From NCBI GenBank assembly GCA_900314775.1, contig OMWM01000003.1:1-64000 (forward strand): a DNA stretch of 64,000 bases, read 5' to 3'. Under the pieces are notes generated by a model, which did no database searches, had not been told where the DNA came from, and saw only the letters and a program-made list of their open reading frames with translations. Made by a program: the position numbers and the translations under genes. The first letter of the stretch is position 1, and each line of letters opens with the position of its first letter. Positions 44,709-52,922 of the stretch are shown piece after piece. The DNA is from an uncultured Eubacteriales bacterium (GTDB lineage: Bacteria; Bacillota; Clostridia; Lachnospirales; Lachnospiraceae).

Positions 44709-45362
44709 ATGAAGGGTGACAGAATTGAAGCCAGGGTTCTGAGCGTGCAGGAAATTCCGCATGCCGACCCGGCGCTGCTTGCGCAGCTTGACGTGCCGGA
44801 GGGCTATACGAGCCTCGGACTTGTGACGGCGGACATCGATGATGCCGCCTATGCGGCGATTGACGAGGCGACCAAGAAAGCGGAGGTCGCCGTTGTGTAC
44901 GCCAGATCGATGTATGCCGGCGCCGCCAACGCATCGACGGCACTGGCCGGTGAATTTATCGGGGTGCTGGCGGGACCGGACCCCGAGCAGGTCAGGAGCG
45001 GGCTGCAGGCATTCATCTATTACCTGAAAAATGAAGCTTTCTTTTACAGTGCCGACGATGCGGGCCGGATTCCCTATTTTGCGCATTGCATTTCGAGAAC
45101 CGGCACCTATCTGTCCGCGCAGTGCCATGTGCCGGCCAGGACGCCGATCGCCTATCTGATCGCACCGCCGCAGGAGGCCATGTGCGGTATTGATGCGGCA
45201 CTCAAGGCGGCGGATGTGACGATGCGCGTCTTCTACGGACCGCCGACGGAGACGAATTTCGCCGGCGCTCTGCTGAGCGGAGAACAGTCCGCGTGCCGGG
45301 CGGCGTGCGAGGCATTTGCGCGGCGTGTGGAAGAAATTGCGGATAACCCGAGAATATTATAA
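44709..45362 (+). CDS. eutL: Shell protein EutL (tandem BMC, trimeric)
   Basis: A 217-residue protein with two circularly permuted BMC domains, the EutL length. TSLGLVTADIDDAAYAAIDEATKKAEV near 38, EFIGVLAGPDPEQVRSGL near 82, HCISRTGTYLSAQ near 123 and AYLIAPPQEAMCGIDAALKAADV near 147 are EutL-specific. It forms pseudo-hexamer tiles with a gated pore. The ATG at 44709 follows AAGAGGGA, 11 bases after eutC. Confidence 0.95.
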   Translation: MKGDRIEARVLSVQEIPHADPALLAQLDVPEGYTSLGLVTADIDDAAYAAIDEATKKAEVAVVYARSMYAGAANASTALAGEFIGVLAGPDPEQVRSGLQAFIYYLKNEAFFYSADDAGRIPYFAHCISRTGTYLSAQCHVPARTPIAYLIAPPQEAMCGIDAALKAADVTMRVFYGPPTETNFAGALLSGEQSACRAACEAFARRVEEIADNPRIL

Positions 45363-45418
45363 GCGCGGACGGCCCTGCCGCCTGCGGATATAGAAAATCA
45401 TGCGAAAAGGAGGAAAAC

Positions 45419-46924
45419 ATGGAATACGATAAGGACCTGCGTTCCATTCAGGAAGCACGGGATCTGATGCGCAAAGCGAAGACCGCGGCCGATGCGATGG
45501 CCGGTCTGGACCAGGCGCAGCTTGACCGGATTGTGCAGGCTGTGGCCGAGGCGTGTCAGGCCAACGTCGTTCCGCTTGCGAAGATGGCGCAGAAGGAAAC
45601 GGGGTTCGGAAAATGGCAGGACAAGGTTTTAAAGAACCTGCTCGGCTGCAAAATAGTGTATGATTATATCAAGGATCAGAAGCTGATCGGCGTTCTGCGG
45701 GAGGATCAGCAAAACGGGATCGTGGAGATCGGCATTCCGGTCGGCGTCGTCGTGGCGCTGATTCCGTCCACCAACCCGACCTCGACGGCGATGTACAAGA
45801 CGCTGATTTCACTGAAGTCGGGCAATGCGATCGTCATTTCCCCGCATCCGAGCGCGAAGCAGTGCATTCTCTCCACGGTGAAGATCATGCAGGAGGCCGC
45901 GGCTAAGGCCGGCGCGCCGGAAAACTGCATCCAGGTGGTCACCGAACCTTCTATAGAAGCAACCGATGTGCTGCTCAGGAGCAAAAATACCGGCATCATC
46001 CTGGCGACCGGCGGCGAGGCCATGGTGCATGCGGCGTACAGCTCCGGCAATCCGGCACTCGGTGTCGGGCCGGGTAACGGACCTTCTTATATTGAGCGCA
46101 GCGCGGATATCCCGATGGCGGTCAAACGGATTGTGGACAGCCAGACATTTGACAACGGCACGATCTGCGCGTCCGAGCAGTCGATCATCACGGAAAACTG
46201 CATCCGTGACAAGGTGGTCGCCGAACTCAAACGGCAGCACTGCTATTTCATGAATGAAGAGGAGAGCGAGAAGGTCAGCCATTTCATCATGCGTGCCAAC
46301 AACACGATGAACCCGAAGATCGTCGGCCGGAGCGCTCTGCACATCGCCGGGATGGCGGGCATTACGGTGCCGCCGGACACATTGGTGCTGATTACGGAGC
46401 ACACGGGGATCGGCAGGAATTATCCGTATTCCCGCGAGAAGCTCTGCCCGATTCTCGCCTTTTTCACGGTCAATGACTGGCAGGAAGCCTGCGATCTTTC
46501 GATAAGGCTTCTGCAGAATGAAGGTACGGGCCACACGATGACGATGCACTCGCAGAACCGCAAGGTCATCATGGAATTTGCGATGCGCAAGCCGGTATCC
46601 CGCGTGCTGGTCAATACGCCGGGTTCGCTCGGCGGCGTCGGCGTGACAACCGGACTCGTACCGGCGCTGACACTGGGGTGCGGCGCGGTCGGCGGCAGTG
46701 CGACTTCCGACAACATCGGACCGGAAAATCTGATCAATATCCGCCGCCTGGCGTTCGGCCAGATGGAACTTGAGGACGTGCGGGCGATGGCACCGGATAT
46801 CGACTTCGAGGATGGGCCCGCCGGGGAAACAGCAGCGCCGGCGCAGACGCACCCGCAGATCACGGAGGCGGACATCGAGCGGATTACAAGAGAGGTGCTC
46901 CTCCGGCTCCGGAACATGCAGTAA
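45419..46924 (+). CDS. eutE: Acetaldehyde dehydrogenase (acylating)
   Basis: A 501-residue aldehyde dehydrogenase making acetyl-CoA from acetaldehyde. PVGVVVALIPSTNPTST near 107 and VGPGNGPSYIE near 217 bind NAD/CoA; the catalytic Cys is in DNGTICASEQS near 254. The last 22 residues (TEADIERITREVLLRLRNMQ) follow a proline/alanine linker and form an amphipathic helix typical of a C-terminal encapsulation signal. AAAAGGAGG precedes the ATG at 45419. Confidence 0.95.
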   Translation: MEYDKDLRSIQEARDLMRKAKTAADAMAGLDQAQLDRIVQAVAEACQANVVPLAKMAQKETGFGKWQDKVLKNLLGCKIVYDYIKDQKLIGVLREDQQNGIVEIGIPVGVVVALIPSTNPTSTAMYKTLISLKSGNAIVISPHPSAKQCILSTVKIMQEAAAKAGAPENCIQVVTEPSIEATDVLLRSKNTGIILATGGEAMVHAAYSSGNPALGVGPGNGPSYIERSADIPMAVKRIVDSQTFDNGTICASEQSIITENCIRDKVVAELKRQHCYFMNEEESEKVSHFIMRANNTMNPKIVGRSALHIAGMAGITVPPDTLVLITEHTGIGRNYPYSREKLCPILAFFTVNDWQEACDLSIRLLQNEGTGHTMTMHSQNRKVIMEFAMRKPVSRVLVNTPGSLGGVGVTTGLVPALTLGCGAVGGSATSDNIGPENLINIRRLAFGQMELEDVRAMAPDIDFEDGPAGETAAPAQTHPQITEADIERITREVLLRLRNMQ

Positions 46925-47005
46925 ATGCAGTAAGATACGGCTTTCCGGCCGTTAATAATGATAGAACACAACCATATTTTTCATGATTCAAAAAGGAGAA
47001 AAACC

Positions 47006-47302
47006 ATGGCAAACACAACTGAAGCATTGGGAATGATCGAAACAAGAGGTCTTGTAGGCGCTATTGAGGCAGCCGATGCAATGGTAAAGGCGGCAAACGT
47101 ACATCTGATCGGCAAAGTACATGTCGGCGGCGGACTCGTTACCGTCATGGTCAGAGGCGATGTCGGTGCCGTCAAGGCAGCAACAGAGGCAGGCGGCGCA
47201 GCAGCAGACCGCGTCGGCGAGCTGATTTCCGTTCATGTAATTCCGCGTCCGCACAGCGAGGTCGAGTACATTCTTCCTACACTGGATACATCTGACAGAT
47301 AA
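47006..47302 (+). CDS. eutM: Major hexameric shell protein (EutM/PduA type)
   Basis: A 98-residue single BMC domain. [27 protein letters not shown] opens it, [20 protein letters not shown] carries the pore loop, and [18 protein letters not shown] ends it. It would be the main facet tile. AAAAAGGAG precedes the ATG at 47006; the frame from 46958 is not needed. Codon use with many GCA, GTC and AAA differs from the GCG-rich neighbours and fits high expression. Confidence 0.95.
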   Translation: MANTTEALGMIETRGLVGAIEAADAMVKAANVHLIGKVHVGGGLVTVMVRGDVGAVKAATEAGGAAADRVGELISVHVIPRPHSEVEYILPTLDTSDR

Positions 47303-47339
47303 AGCAGCGGCTGCATAGCAGCAGAAAGGGCGTAATACA

Positions 47340-48494
47340 ATGAACGAAGACATGATCAAACGTGTCGTATCCACCGTTGTACGTCAGTGCCTGGCTGAGC
47401 AGAACAAGAAAGCCGTATGCTGTTTCGGATTCGAAGTGCCGGTCGAAGCTTCCGGCAAACATGTGCATCTCACGCAGGAGGATGTCGAGCGTCTCTTCGG
47501 TGCCGGCCATCAGCTGACACCGAAGAGGATGATATCGCAGCCCGGACAGTTCCTCAGCGAGGAGCGGGTGACCATTCTCGGCCCGCAGGGCTGTTTTCAT
47601 AATGTGGCGGTTCTGGGACCGGTCCGCGCGCACACGCAGGTGGAGGTTTCCCTGACGGATGCGCAGGCGCTTGGCGTAGACGCACAGGTGGCGATGTCAG
47701 GCGATCTGTCCCATGCGGCGGATATCATGATCCTCTCCGGCAATGCCTGTATCCTGGCGGAGAAGTCGCTGATCGTCGCGAAAAATCATCTGCATATGGA
47801 TCCGGAGAGCGCGGCGAAAGCCGGGCTGAAAGACGGCGATGTGGTGGATATCGAAGTCGGAACGGACCGCCCGCTCATTTTCCGGCATGTACCGGTAAGA
47901 GCCGGGGAAAAACATAAGCTGGCCATGCACATCGATTACGATGAGGCCAATGCCTGTGACTACAGCAAGACCGGGAAGGGCCGGATCGTGCGCATCTGCG
48001 ACGGCAGCTGCCAGATGGCCTGCGGCGGCGCAGCATCCAGGACAGGCAGCGCGGCAGCCGGGCAGGCAGCAGCTGTGACGGGTGAGACATCGCGGCCGGC
48101 AGCCGGGACATTTGCGGAACCGGAGACGGCGGCAGCCGGAACCGGCAGCGCGGCGCCAGAGAGGGAGCCTGCGGCAGCGGTGACAGGCCGCATCGGCGGC
48201 AATCAGGGCAAGGCAGTAGAACTTGCGCGTTCTAAAGAAAATATCCCGACCGGCCTGCGCTTTAAAGGCAATCAGGCCGGCGCCGTAAAGCAGCGCGAGG
48301 CCTATCTTGAGGGCAGTGCCGAGCCGGATCCGGGCGATATGGTCCTGACAGAGAAATTCATATCCGAAGGTCAGGTGAAGGCGGCGGCCGACAGCGGCGC
48401 CCGATGCATTGTACTGAAACCGGGTGCCATCCTCTCGCCGCTGGCGAAGGACTGTGCGGCGCGGTATCACGTGCGCATCAGATATACGAGTTGA
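47340..48494 (+). CDS. pduL: PduL-type phosphotransacylase with EutQ/EutT-like C-terminal module
   Basis: A 384-residue protein. Residues 1-24 (MNEDMIKRVVSTVVRQCLAE) are an amphipathic targeting helix. Residues 25-220 are the two PTAC halves: ASGKHVHLTQEDVERLFG near 38 and AKNHLHMDPESAAKAGLKDGD near 146 bring the zinc histidines. It would turn acetyl-CoA into acetyl-phosphate. Residues 223-290 are a disordered alanine/glycine/threonine linker. Residues 335-384 (VLTEKFISEGQVKAAADSG, later GAILSPLAKDCA) resemble the small module at the N-termini of EutQ and EutT. That addition makes it much longer than usual PduL (about 210). Confidence 0.9.
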   Translation: MNEDMIKRVVSTVVRQCLAEQNKKAVCCFGFEVPVEASGKHVHLTQEDVERLFGAGHQLTPKRMISQPGQFLSEERVTILGPQGCFHNVAVLGPVRAHTQVEVSLTDAQALGVDAQVAMSGDLSHAADIMILSGNACILAEKSLIVAKNHLHMDPESAAKAGLKDGDVVDIEVGTDRPLIFRHVPVRAGEKHKLAMHIDYDEANACDYSKTGKGRIVRICDGSCQMACGGAASRTGSAAAGQAAAVTGETSRPAAGTFAEPETAAAGTGSAAPEREPAAAVTGRIGGNQGKAVELARSKENIPTGLRFKGNQAGAVKQREAYLEGSAEPDPGDMVLTEKFISEGQVKAAADSGARCIVLKPGAILSPLAKDCAARYHVRIRYTS

Positions 48495-48522
48495 TAAACG
48501 TTTTGTGTAAATGGAGGCAGAA

Positions 48523-49248
48523 ATGTATACCGAAAAAGCCCTGGGAATGATTGAGATTCTCGGCAGAACGGGGGCTGTGGAGGCGCTTGATGCGGCGCTT
48601 AAGGCCGCGGATGTCGAACTGGTGTCCATGGTGCGTGTGGGCGGCGGCATCACCACGATCTTCTTTGAAGGCGACGTGGCTGCCTGCAAGGCTTCCTGTG
48701 AGGCGGGCGGTGCGGCAGCGGACAGGATCAGCAAGGTCCTTTCCGTGCATGTGATTCCGCGGCCGGACCCGAGCGTCCGTGCCATGCTGGATCAGGACCG
48801 CAGCGGCTATTACGAAGGCGGCCGTTTCCCGTATTATGATCCGGATAATTACGACAGCAGGGCAGATGAAGAGATAAAGGATGAGACGGATGCGGCACCG
48901 GCCGTGCAGAGCAGGGCGGCGGAAGAGACGCCGGCTGCGCAGGCAGCGGCACCGGAAATGCCAGAAGCCGCAAAAGCGCCGGAACCGGCAGAAGCGGCAG
49001 CGGCACCGGAAGCGAAAGAGGCCGCACAGACCAAGACGGCACCGGAAGCGAAAGAGGCCGCACAGACCAAGGCGGCACCGGAAGCGGGAGAGATCGCGCT
49101 GTCCGATGAGGAACTGAACGGTATGACGGTCAACCAGCTGCGCCGGCTTGCCCGCGCGACGGATGGCTACCCGCTCTCGCGCCAGGAAATCAAATTCGCA
49201 AAGAAAGATGAGCTTCTCATATTTTTCAGACAGATACGAAAGCAGTAA
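48523..49248 (+). CDS. eutK: BMC shell protein with C-terminal Rho-N/SAP-like domain (EutK-like)
   Basis: A 241-residue protein. Residues 1-92 are a BMC domain (EKALGMIEILGRTGAVEALDAAL, VRVGGGITTIFFEGDV). Residues 95-190 are a low-complexity linker rich in Ala, Glu and Pro with a duplicated 12-residue unit. Residues 194-241 (LSDEELNGMTVNQLRRLAR, FAKKDELLIFFRQIRK) look like a Rho N-terminal/SAP-like helical fold that binds nucleic acid. Known EutK instead ends in a winged helix. The ATG at 48523 is six bases from GGAGG; an ATG at 48511 contains that site and is rejected. Confidence 0.85.
   Translation: MYTEKALGMIEILGRTGAVEALDAALKAADVELVSMVRVGGGITTIFFEGDVAACKASCEAGGAAADRISKVLSVHVIPRPDPSVRAMLDQDRSGYYEGGRFPYYDPDNYDSRADEEIKDETDAAPAVQSRAAEETPAAQAAAPEMPEAAKAPEPAEAAAAPEAKEAAQTKTAPEAKEAAQTKAAPEAGEIALSDEELNGMTVNQLRRLARATDGYPLSRQEIKFAKKDELLIFFRQIRKQ
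49003..49086 (+). repeat. 36-bp tandem duplication in the shell-protein linker
   Basis: Two complete units (49003-49038, 49039-49074) and a 12-base third start encode APEAKEAAQTK-type sequence. The copies differ at one base (A/G), so the duplication is recent. The period keeps the frame. Confidence 0.88.
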
Positions 49249-49281
49249 TCGGTCGGAGACGGCCGCAAGGAGGAAGCGAAC

Positions 49282-50169
49282 ATGAAACTGATATCAGAAA
49301 GTGAGATCCGGAAGACAGTGGAGGCTTCCCGCCCGGAAGTCTACTATATTCCGGAGGGCAGAATCCTTTCCCCCGCGGCGCGCGATTACCTCAACCAGCA
49401 GCTGATTCCGATTGACGTGGAGAAAAACAGAAAGGCAGGCGAGCTGCTGCGTGCCCGCATCCGCGAAGAAGCCGGCAAAGAGAAGGGCGAAAGCTGTCAG
49501 TTCTCACCGGCGGGCGAGCGCCGCTGCGCAGAGGCGCAAGGCAAAACGGCGCAAGGCAAAACGGCGCAAGGCAAAGCGGCGCAAGGCAAAGTGCCGGCGG
49601 ATTGTGCCGGCGGGGCGAAGCCGCGCTATGTCGATGCGCAGACAGGCGCCGTTTTCGCGGACAAACCGGAATATATGACGCAGATCAGCGGCAATCGTCT
49701 TGTATGCAAGGACAATCCTGTCATTGCGCTGCGCGGCAAGATCGACAGCACGGAGGCGATGGTTGTCTTTGCCTGCTGCAGCGTCGGCGAAAACCCGAAG
49801 CTGCAGGAGGATCTGTCGAGTGTGCTCGATACGCTTCGCCGTCTGATGCGCTGCGAGGTGATGGATGAGCCGGTCGGTGCGCTGAAGATACTGGACCTTG
49901 ACAGCGATGAACTGCGGGCGCAGTCGCATGATCCGAAGAAATATTACGGCGTGGACCTGATGGCGGCGCCGGAGCGATCGATGGGAAAAAACTACGCGAT
50001 TCTGAACGTGCTGCGCACGCAGGTGCGTGAAGCAGAAGTGCTTGCGGCGGCAGCCTTTCACGAGCCGGACGGATTCCGGCGGACAGATATCATCGAAGCC
50101 CTGAACAGGCTTTCAAGTGCTCTTCATATCATGATGTGCAGGGAACTTTCCGGTTATTATCAGAAATAA
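49282..50169 (+). CDS. eutT: Ethanolamine-utilization cobalamin adenosyltransferase
   Basis: A 295-residue EutT. The N-terminal module (ISESEIRKTVEASRPEVYYI, GRILSPAARDYL) matches EutT starts. A variable linker (about 68-105) includes four AQGK repeats. The core has YMTQISGNRLVCKDNPVIALRGKIDS-type sequence, FACCSVGENPKL near 170 with the CC pair of the EutT metal site, and LNVLRTQVREAEVLA near 240. It makes adenosylcobalamin for EutBC from ATP and cob(II)alamin. GGAGG precedes the ATG at 49282. Confidence 0.93.
   Translation: MKLISESEIRKTVEASRPEVYYIPEGRILSPAARDYLNQQLIPIDVEKNRKAGELLRARIREEAGKEKGESCQFSPAGERRCAEAQGKTAQGKTAQGKAAQGKVPADCAGGAKPRYVDAQTGAVFADKPEYMTQISGNRLVCKDNPVIALRGKIDSTEAMVVFACCSVGENPKLQEDLSSVLDTLRRLMRCEVMDEPVGALKILDLDSDELRAQSHDPKKYYGVDLMAAPERSMGKNYAILNVLRTQVREAEVLAAAAFHEPDGFRRTDIIEALNRLSSALHIMMCRELSGYYQK
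49534..49593 (+). repeat. Four 15-bp tandem repeats inside eutT
   Basis: Units begin at 49534, 49549, 49564 and 49579 on GCGCAAGGCAAAACG. The first two are identical and the others differ at one or two bases. They encode AQGKT, AQGKT, AQGKA, AQGKV in the linker, so copy changes stay in frame. Confidence 0.92.
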
Positions 50170-50187
50170 ACGGAGCAGGAGGAAATA

Positions 50188-51516
50188 ATGGATTTACTCA
50201 GCAGGGTACGGGACGCCGGCGTCATCGGTGCAGGCGGTGCCGGATTTCCGACCCATGTCAAACTGAAGGCACAGGCAGAATATGTGCTTTTAAACGGTGC
50301 CGAGTGCGAACCGCTGCTGCGTGTGGACCAGCAGCTGATGGCCGTCCATCCGCGGGAGATCCTGCAGGGACTCATGGCCGGCATGGAACTGACCGGCGCG
50401 GCCAAAGGCATCGTCGGCATCAAGGAAAGCCATCCGGATGTGATTGCCATCATGCGGGATGCAGCAAGGGACATGCATGCCGAAGACCGCATTTCGATCG
50501 GCGTGCTGCCGGATGTCTATCCGGCCGGCGATGAGCAGGTCCTCGTGCATGAACTGACCGGCCGCATCGTGCCGGAAAATGCGATTCCGATCGCGGTCGG
50601 CTGTGTGGTCATGAACGCGGAGACAGCCTACAACGTGTATAAGGCATCCTGCGGCGAACCGGTAACCATGAAATATGTCACGGTGGCCGGCTGCGTGCCG
50701 CATCCGGTCACGGTCCGGGTGCCGGTGGGCACACCGCTTTCCATGTTATTTGCCTATGCCGGCATGCAGGATATGAGCGGCTTTGCCGTGATCAACGGCG
50801 GACCGATGATGGGACCGCTGCTTGGAGAGAACGACCTGTATGTGACAAAGAAAACGAAAGGCCTCGTCGTCCTTCCGGAGGACCACGGCCTGATCATAAA
50901 GAAAAAACAGGGCCTGCCGCAGGCGAAACGGCTCAACCGCTCGGCCTGCGAACAGTGCCGGATGTGCACGGACCTTTGTCCGCGCCATCTGCTGGGCCAT
51001 TCGACCTCACCGCACAAAATGGTGCGGGCCATGGCGTTCGGCCTGGAGGGGACGGAGAAAATGTCGGCCGCACTGACCTGCTGTCAGTGCAACCTGTGCG
51101 AATATTTTGCCTGTCCGGCGGGCATCCATCCGCGGCTGGCCAACGTATATTATATGAATCAGCTGCGTGAAAAAGGAATCCGGCACACGCCGCGCGATCA
51201 CTACGAAACGGACCCGCTGCGGCCGTACCGGATGATTCCGAGCCGGCGCCTGATCGCGCATCTTGGCCTTATGCCGTACAATACCGCGGCACCGCTCGAG
51301 GAGGAGCCGGCTATGACGCCGGAACTGGTCGGCATCGGCCTGAAAGATCACGTCGGCGCGCCGGCGCAGCTGCTCGTGCGTGCGGGAGAGCACGTGCAGG
51401 CAGGGCAGAAGATTGCAAAGATACCGGAAGGCGCACTCGGCGCCGCGGTACATGCGAGCATCAGCGGAACCGTGGAAGCGGCAGACGGCAATCTTGTATT
51501 GATAAGGAGAGATTAA
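50188..51516 (+). CDS. pduS: PduS-like RnfC-family cobalamin reductase / NADH oxidoreductase
   Basis: A 442-residue flavoprotein. The RnfC N-terminal motif GVIGAGGAGFPTHVKL lies at residues 11-26, the SLBB-type middle at about 170-230, two [4Fe-4S] motifs at CEQCRMCTDLCP (about 255) and CCQCNLCEYFACP (about 300), and a barrel-sandwich ending. PduS moves electrons from NADH to cobalamin and interacts with the Fe-S shell protein PduT, which is encoded next (start one base after its stop). In a eut locus it would feed EutT. Confidence 0.92.
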   Translation: MDLLSRVRDAGVIGAGGAGFPTHVKLKAQAEYVLLNGAECEPLLRVDQQLMAVHPREILQGLMAGMELTGAAKGIVGIKESHPDVIAIMRDAARDMHAEDRISIGVLPDVYPAGDEQVLVHELTGRIVPENAIPIAVGCVVMNAETAYNVYKASCGEPVTMKYVTVAGCVPHPVTVRVPVGTPLSMLFAYAGMQDMSGFAVINGGPMMGPLLGENDLYVTKKTKGLVVLPEDHGLIIKKKQGLPQAKRLNRSACEQCRMCTDLCPRHLLGHSTSPHKMVRAMAFGLEGTEKMSAALTCCQCNLCEYFACPAGIHPRLANVYYMNQLREKGIRHTPRDHYETDPLRPYRMIPSRRLIAHLGLMPYNTAAPLEEEPAMTPELVGIGLKDHVGAPAQLLVRAGEHVQAGQKIAKIPEGALGAAVHASISGTVEAADGNLVLIRRD

Positions 51517-51517
51517 C

Positions 51518-52066
51518 GTGGAAAGAGCAATCGGCATGGTTGAATTTAACAGTATTGCGCGCGGCATCTATGCGGCGGATCAGATGGTTAAGATCTCCGA
51601 TGTGGAAATTGTCACGGCGACTTCCGTCTGTCCCGGCAAATATATCGCGATTGTTCACGGCGATGTGGCGGCCGTGAAGGAGTCCGTCAGCAAGGGCGTC
51701 AGCGAGGCCGGCACCTTTCTCGTCGATTCGATCGTGATTCCGAACGTGCACCCGGATGTATTTCCGTCGATTGTCGGTGCCACGCAGCCGCCGGAAATCG
51801 ATGCACTCGGCATTATCGAATCGTACTCGATGGCATCCATGGTGGTGGCAGCGGATAAGATCCTGAAAACAGCAGAACTCGAAGGCATTGAGGTGAGACT
51901 GGGCACCGGACTCGGCGGCAAATCGTATTTCACCTTTACCGGTGAGGTCGCGGCGGTCCGCGAAGGCATTGAAGCCGGCAAGGCGTCTCTCGGCGCGGAC
52001 GGCATGCTGCTCAACGCCGAGGTCATCGCGTCCCCGTCGGATAAGCTGATCGACAGTCTCTATTGA
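51518..52066 (+). CDS. pduT: PduT-like tandem-BMC shell protein with Fe-S pore cysteine
   Basis: A 182-residue BMC-T protein: domain one (1-85, ERAIGMVEFNSIARGIYAADQMVKI) and domain two (95-182, ALGIIESYSMASMVVAADKILKTAEV-like). Cysteine 38 in ATSVCPGKY lies at the place of PduT Cys38, which holds a [4Fe-4S] cluster in the trimer pore. It would pass electrons across the shell to or from the PduS-like protein. GTG start at 51518 after AAGGAGAG. Confidence 0.93.
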   Translation: MERAIGMVEFNSIARGIYAADQMVKISDVEIVTATSVCPGKYIAIVHGDVAAVKESVSKGVSEAGTFLVDSIVIPNVHPDVFPSIVGATQPPEIDALGIIESYSMASMVVAADKILKTAELEGIEVRLGTGLGGKSYFTFTGEVAAVREGIEAGKASLGADGMLLNAEVIASPSDKLIDSLY

Positions 52067-52085
52067 TGTGATGGGAGACGGGAAA

Positions 52086-52922
52086 ATGACGCAGAATATG
52101 TTTGCATTCTGCGATGAGTTTACCGCAGAATTTGAGAAATGTATGGTGCAGCCGCGTGCAGAGAGCAAAGGCCCGTATTACACCGGCATTGATCTCGGCA
52201 CGGCCTGCGTGGTGCTGGCGGTGCTGGATCAGAACCGCCGCCCGGCAGCCGGCGCGATGCGCTGGGCAAATGTTGTCCGGGACGGCATGGTCGTCGATTA
52301 CATGGGCGCCATCCGCCTGGTGCGCGAGATGAAACAGGAACTGGAGGAGAAGCTGGGGACGGAGCTGCTTTACGCGTCCGCCGCTCTGCCGCCGGGCACG
52401 CAGATGCTGGATGGCGGCGCGGTCCGCAACGTCGTGCAGGCAGCCGGCTTCGAGGTGACCGCCATGCTGGATGAACCGACGGCGGCGAACAGTTTGCTCA
52501 GGCTGAAGGACGGCGCCATCGTCGATATCGGCGGCGGCACAACCGGCATCGCGATCGTGAAAGGTGGCAGAATCCTGAAAGTGGATGATGAACCGACCGG
52601 CGGCACGCATTTTTCGCTGGTTCTGGCCGGCGCCCTCGGCATGAAATACGAGGAAGCCGAGCTGTATAAGCGCGATGAACGCAACCACCGGGAAATATTT
52701 CCGGTCGTGCGCCCCGTGATCGCGAAGATTGCGAGCCTGATCGGCAGCATGACGCAGGGCTATGATGTGCCGCAGCTTGTCCTGGTCGGCGGCAGCAGCT
52801 GCCTGACCGGTATCGATGAAGAGATCGGACGGCTGACCGGCATCCGGACCTACAAGCCTTCCAATCCGCTTTTCACGACGCCGCTCGGCATCGCACTCAG
52901 CTGTACGGAGGAGATATTATGA
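52086..52922 (+). CDS. eutJ: EutJ chaperone-like protein
   Basis: A 278-residue Hsp70/actin-fold protein. GIDLGTACVVLAVLD near residue 34, ALPPGTQ near 103, DEPTAANSLL near 134, VDIGGGTTGIAIV near 151 and LVGGSSCLTGIDEEIG near 239 are the nucleotide-binding motifs. Its role in the compartment is not established; a chaperone or reactivation part is presumed. I prefer the ATG at 52086 with GGGAGA seven bases before it over the one at 52068. Confidence 0.92.
   Translation: MTQNMFAFCDEFTAEFEKCMVQPRAESKGPYYTGIDLGTACVVLAVLDQNRRPAAGAMRWANVVRDGMVVDYMGAIRLVREMKQELEEKLGTELLYASAALPPGTQMLDGGAVRNVVQAAGFEVTAMLDEPTAANSLLRLKDGAIVDIGGGTTGIAIVKGGRILKVDDEPTGGTHFSLVLAGALGMKYEEAELYKRDERNHREIFPVVRPVIAKIASLIGSMTQGYDVPQLVLVGGSSCLTGIDEEIGRLTGIRTYKPSNPLFTTPLGIALSCTEEIL

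Noticed and set aside
46925..47005. Second ANTAR element before eutM
   Set aside because: An ACGGC/GCCGT hairpin exists near 46938, but its loop starts with T and no T-run terminator follows.
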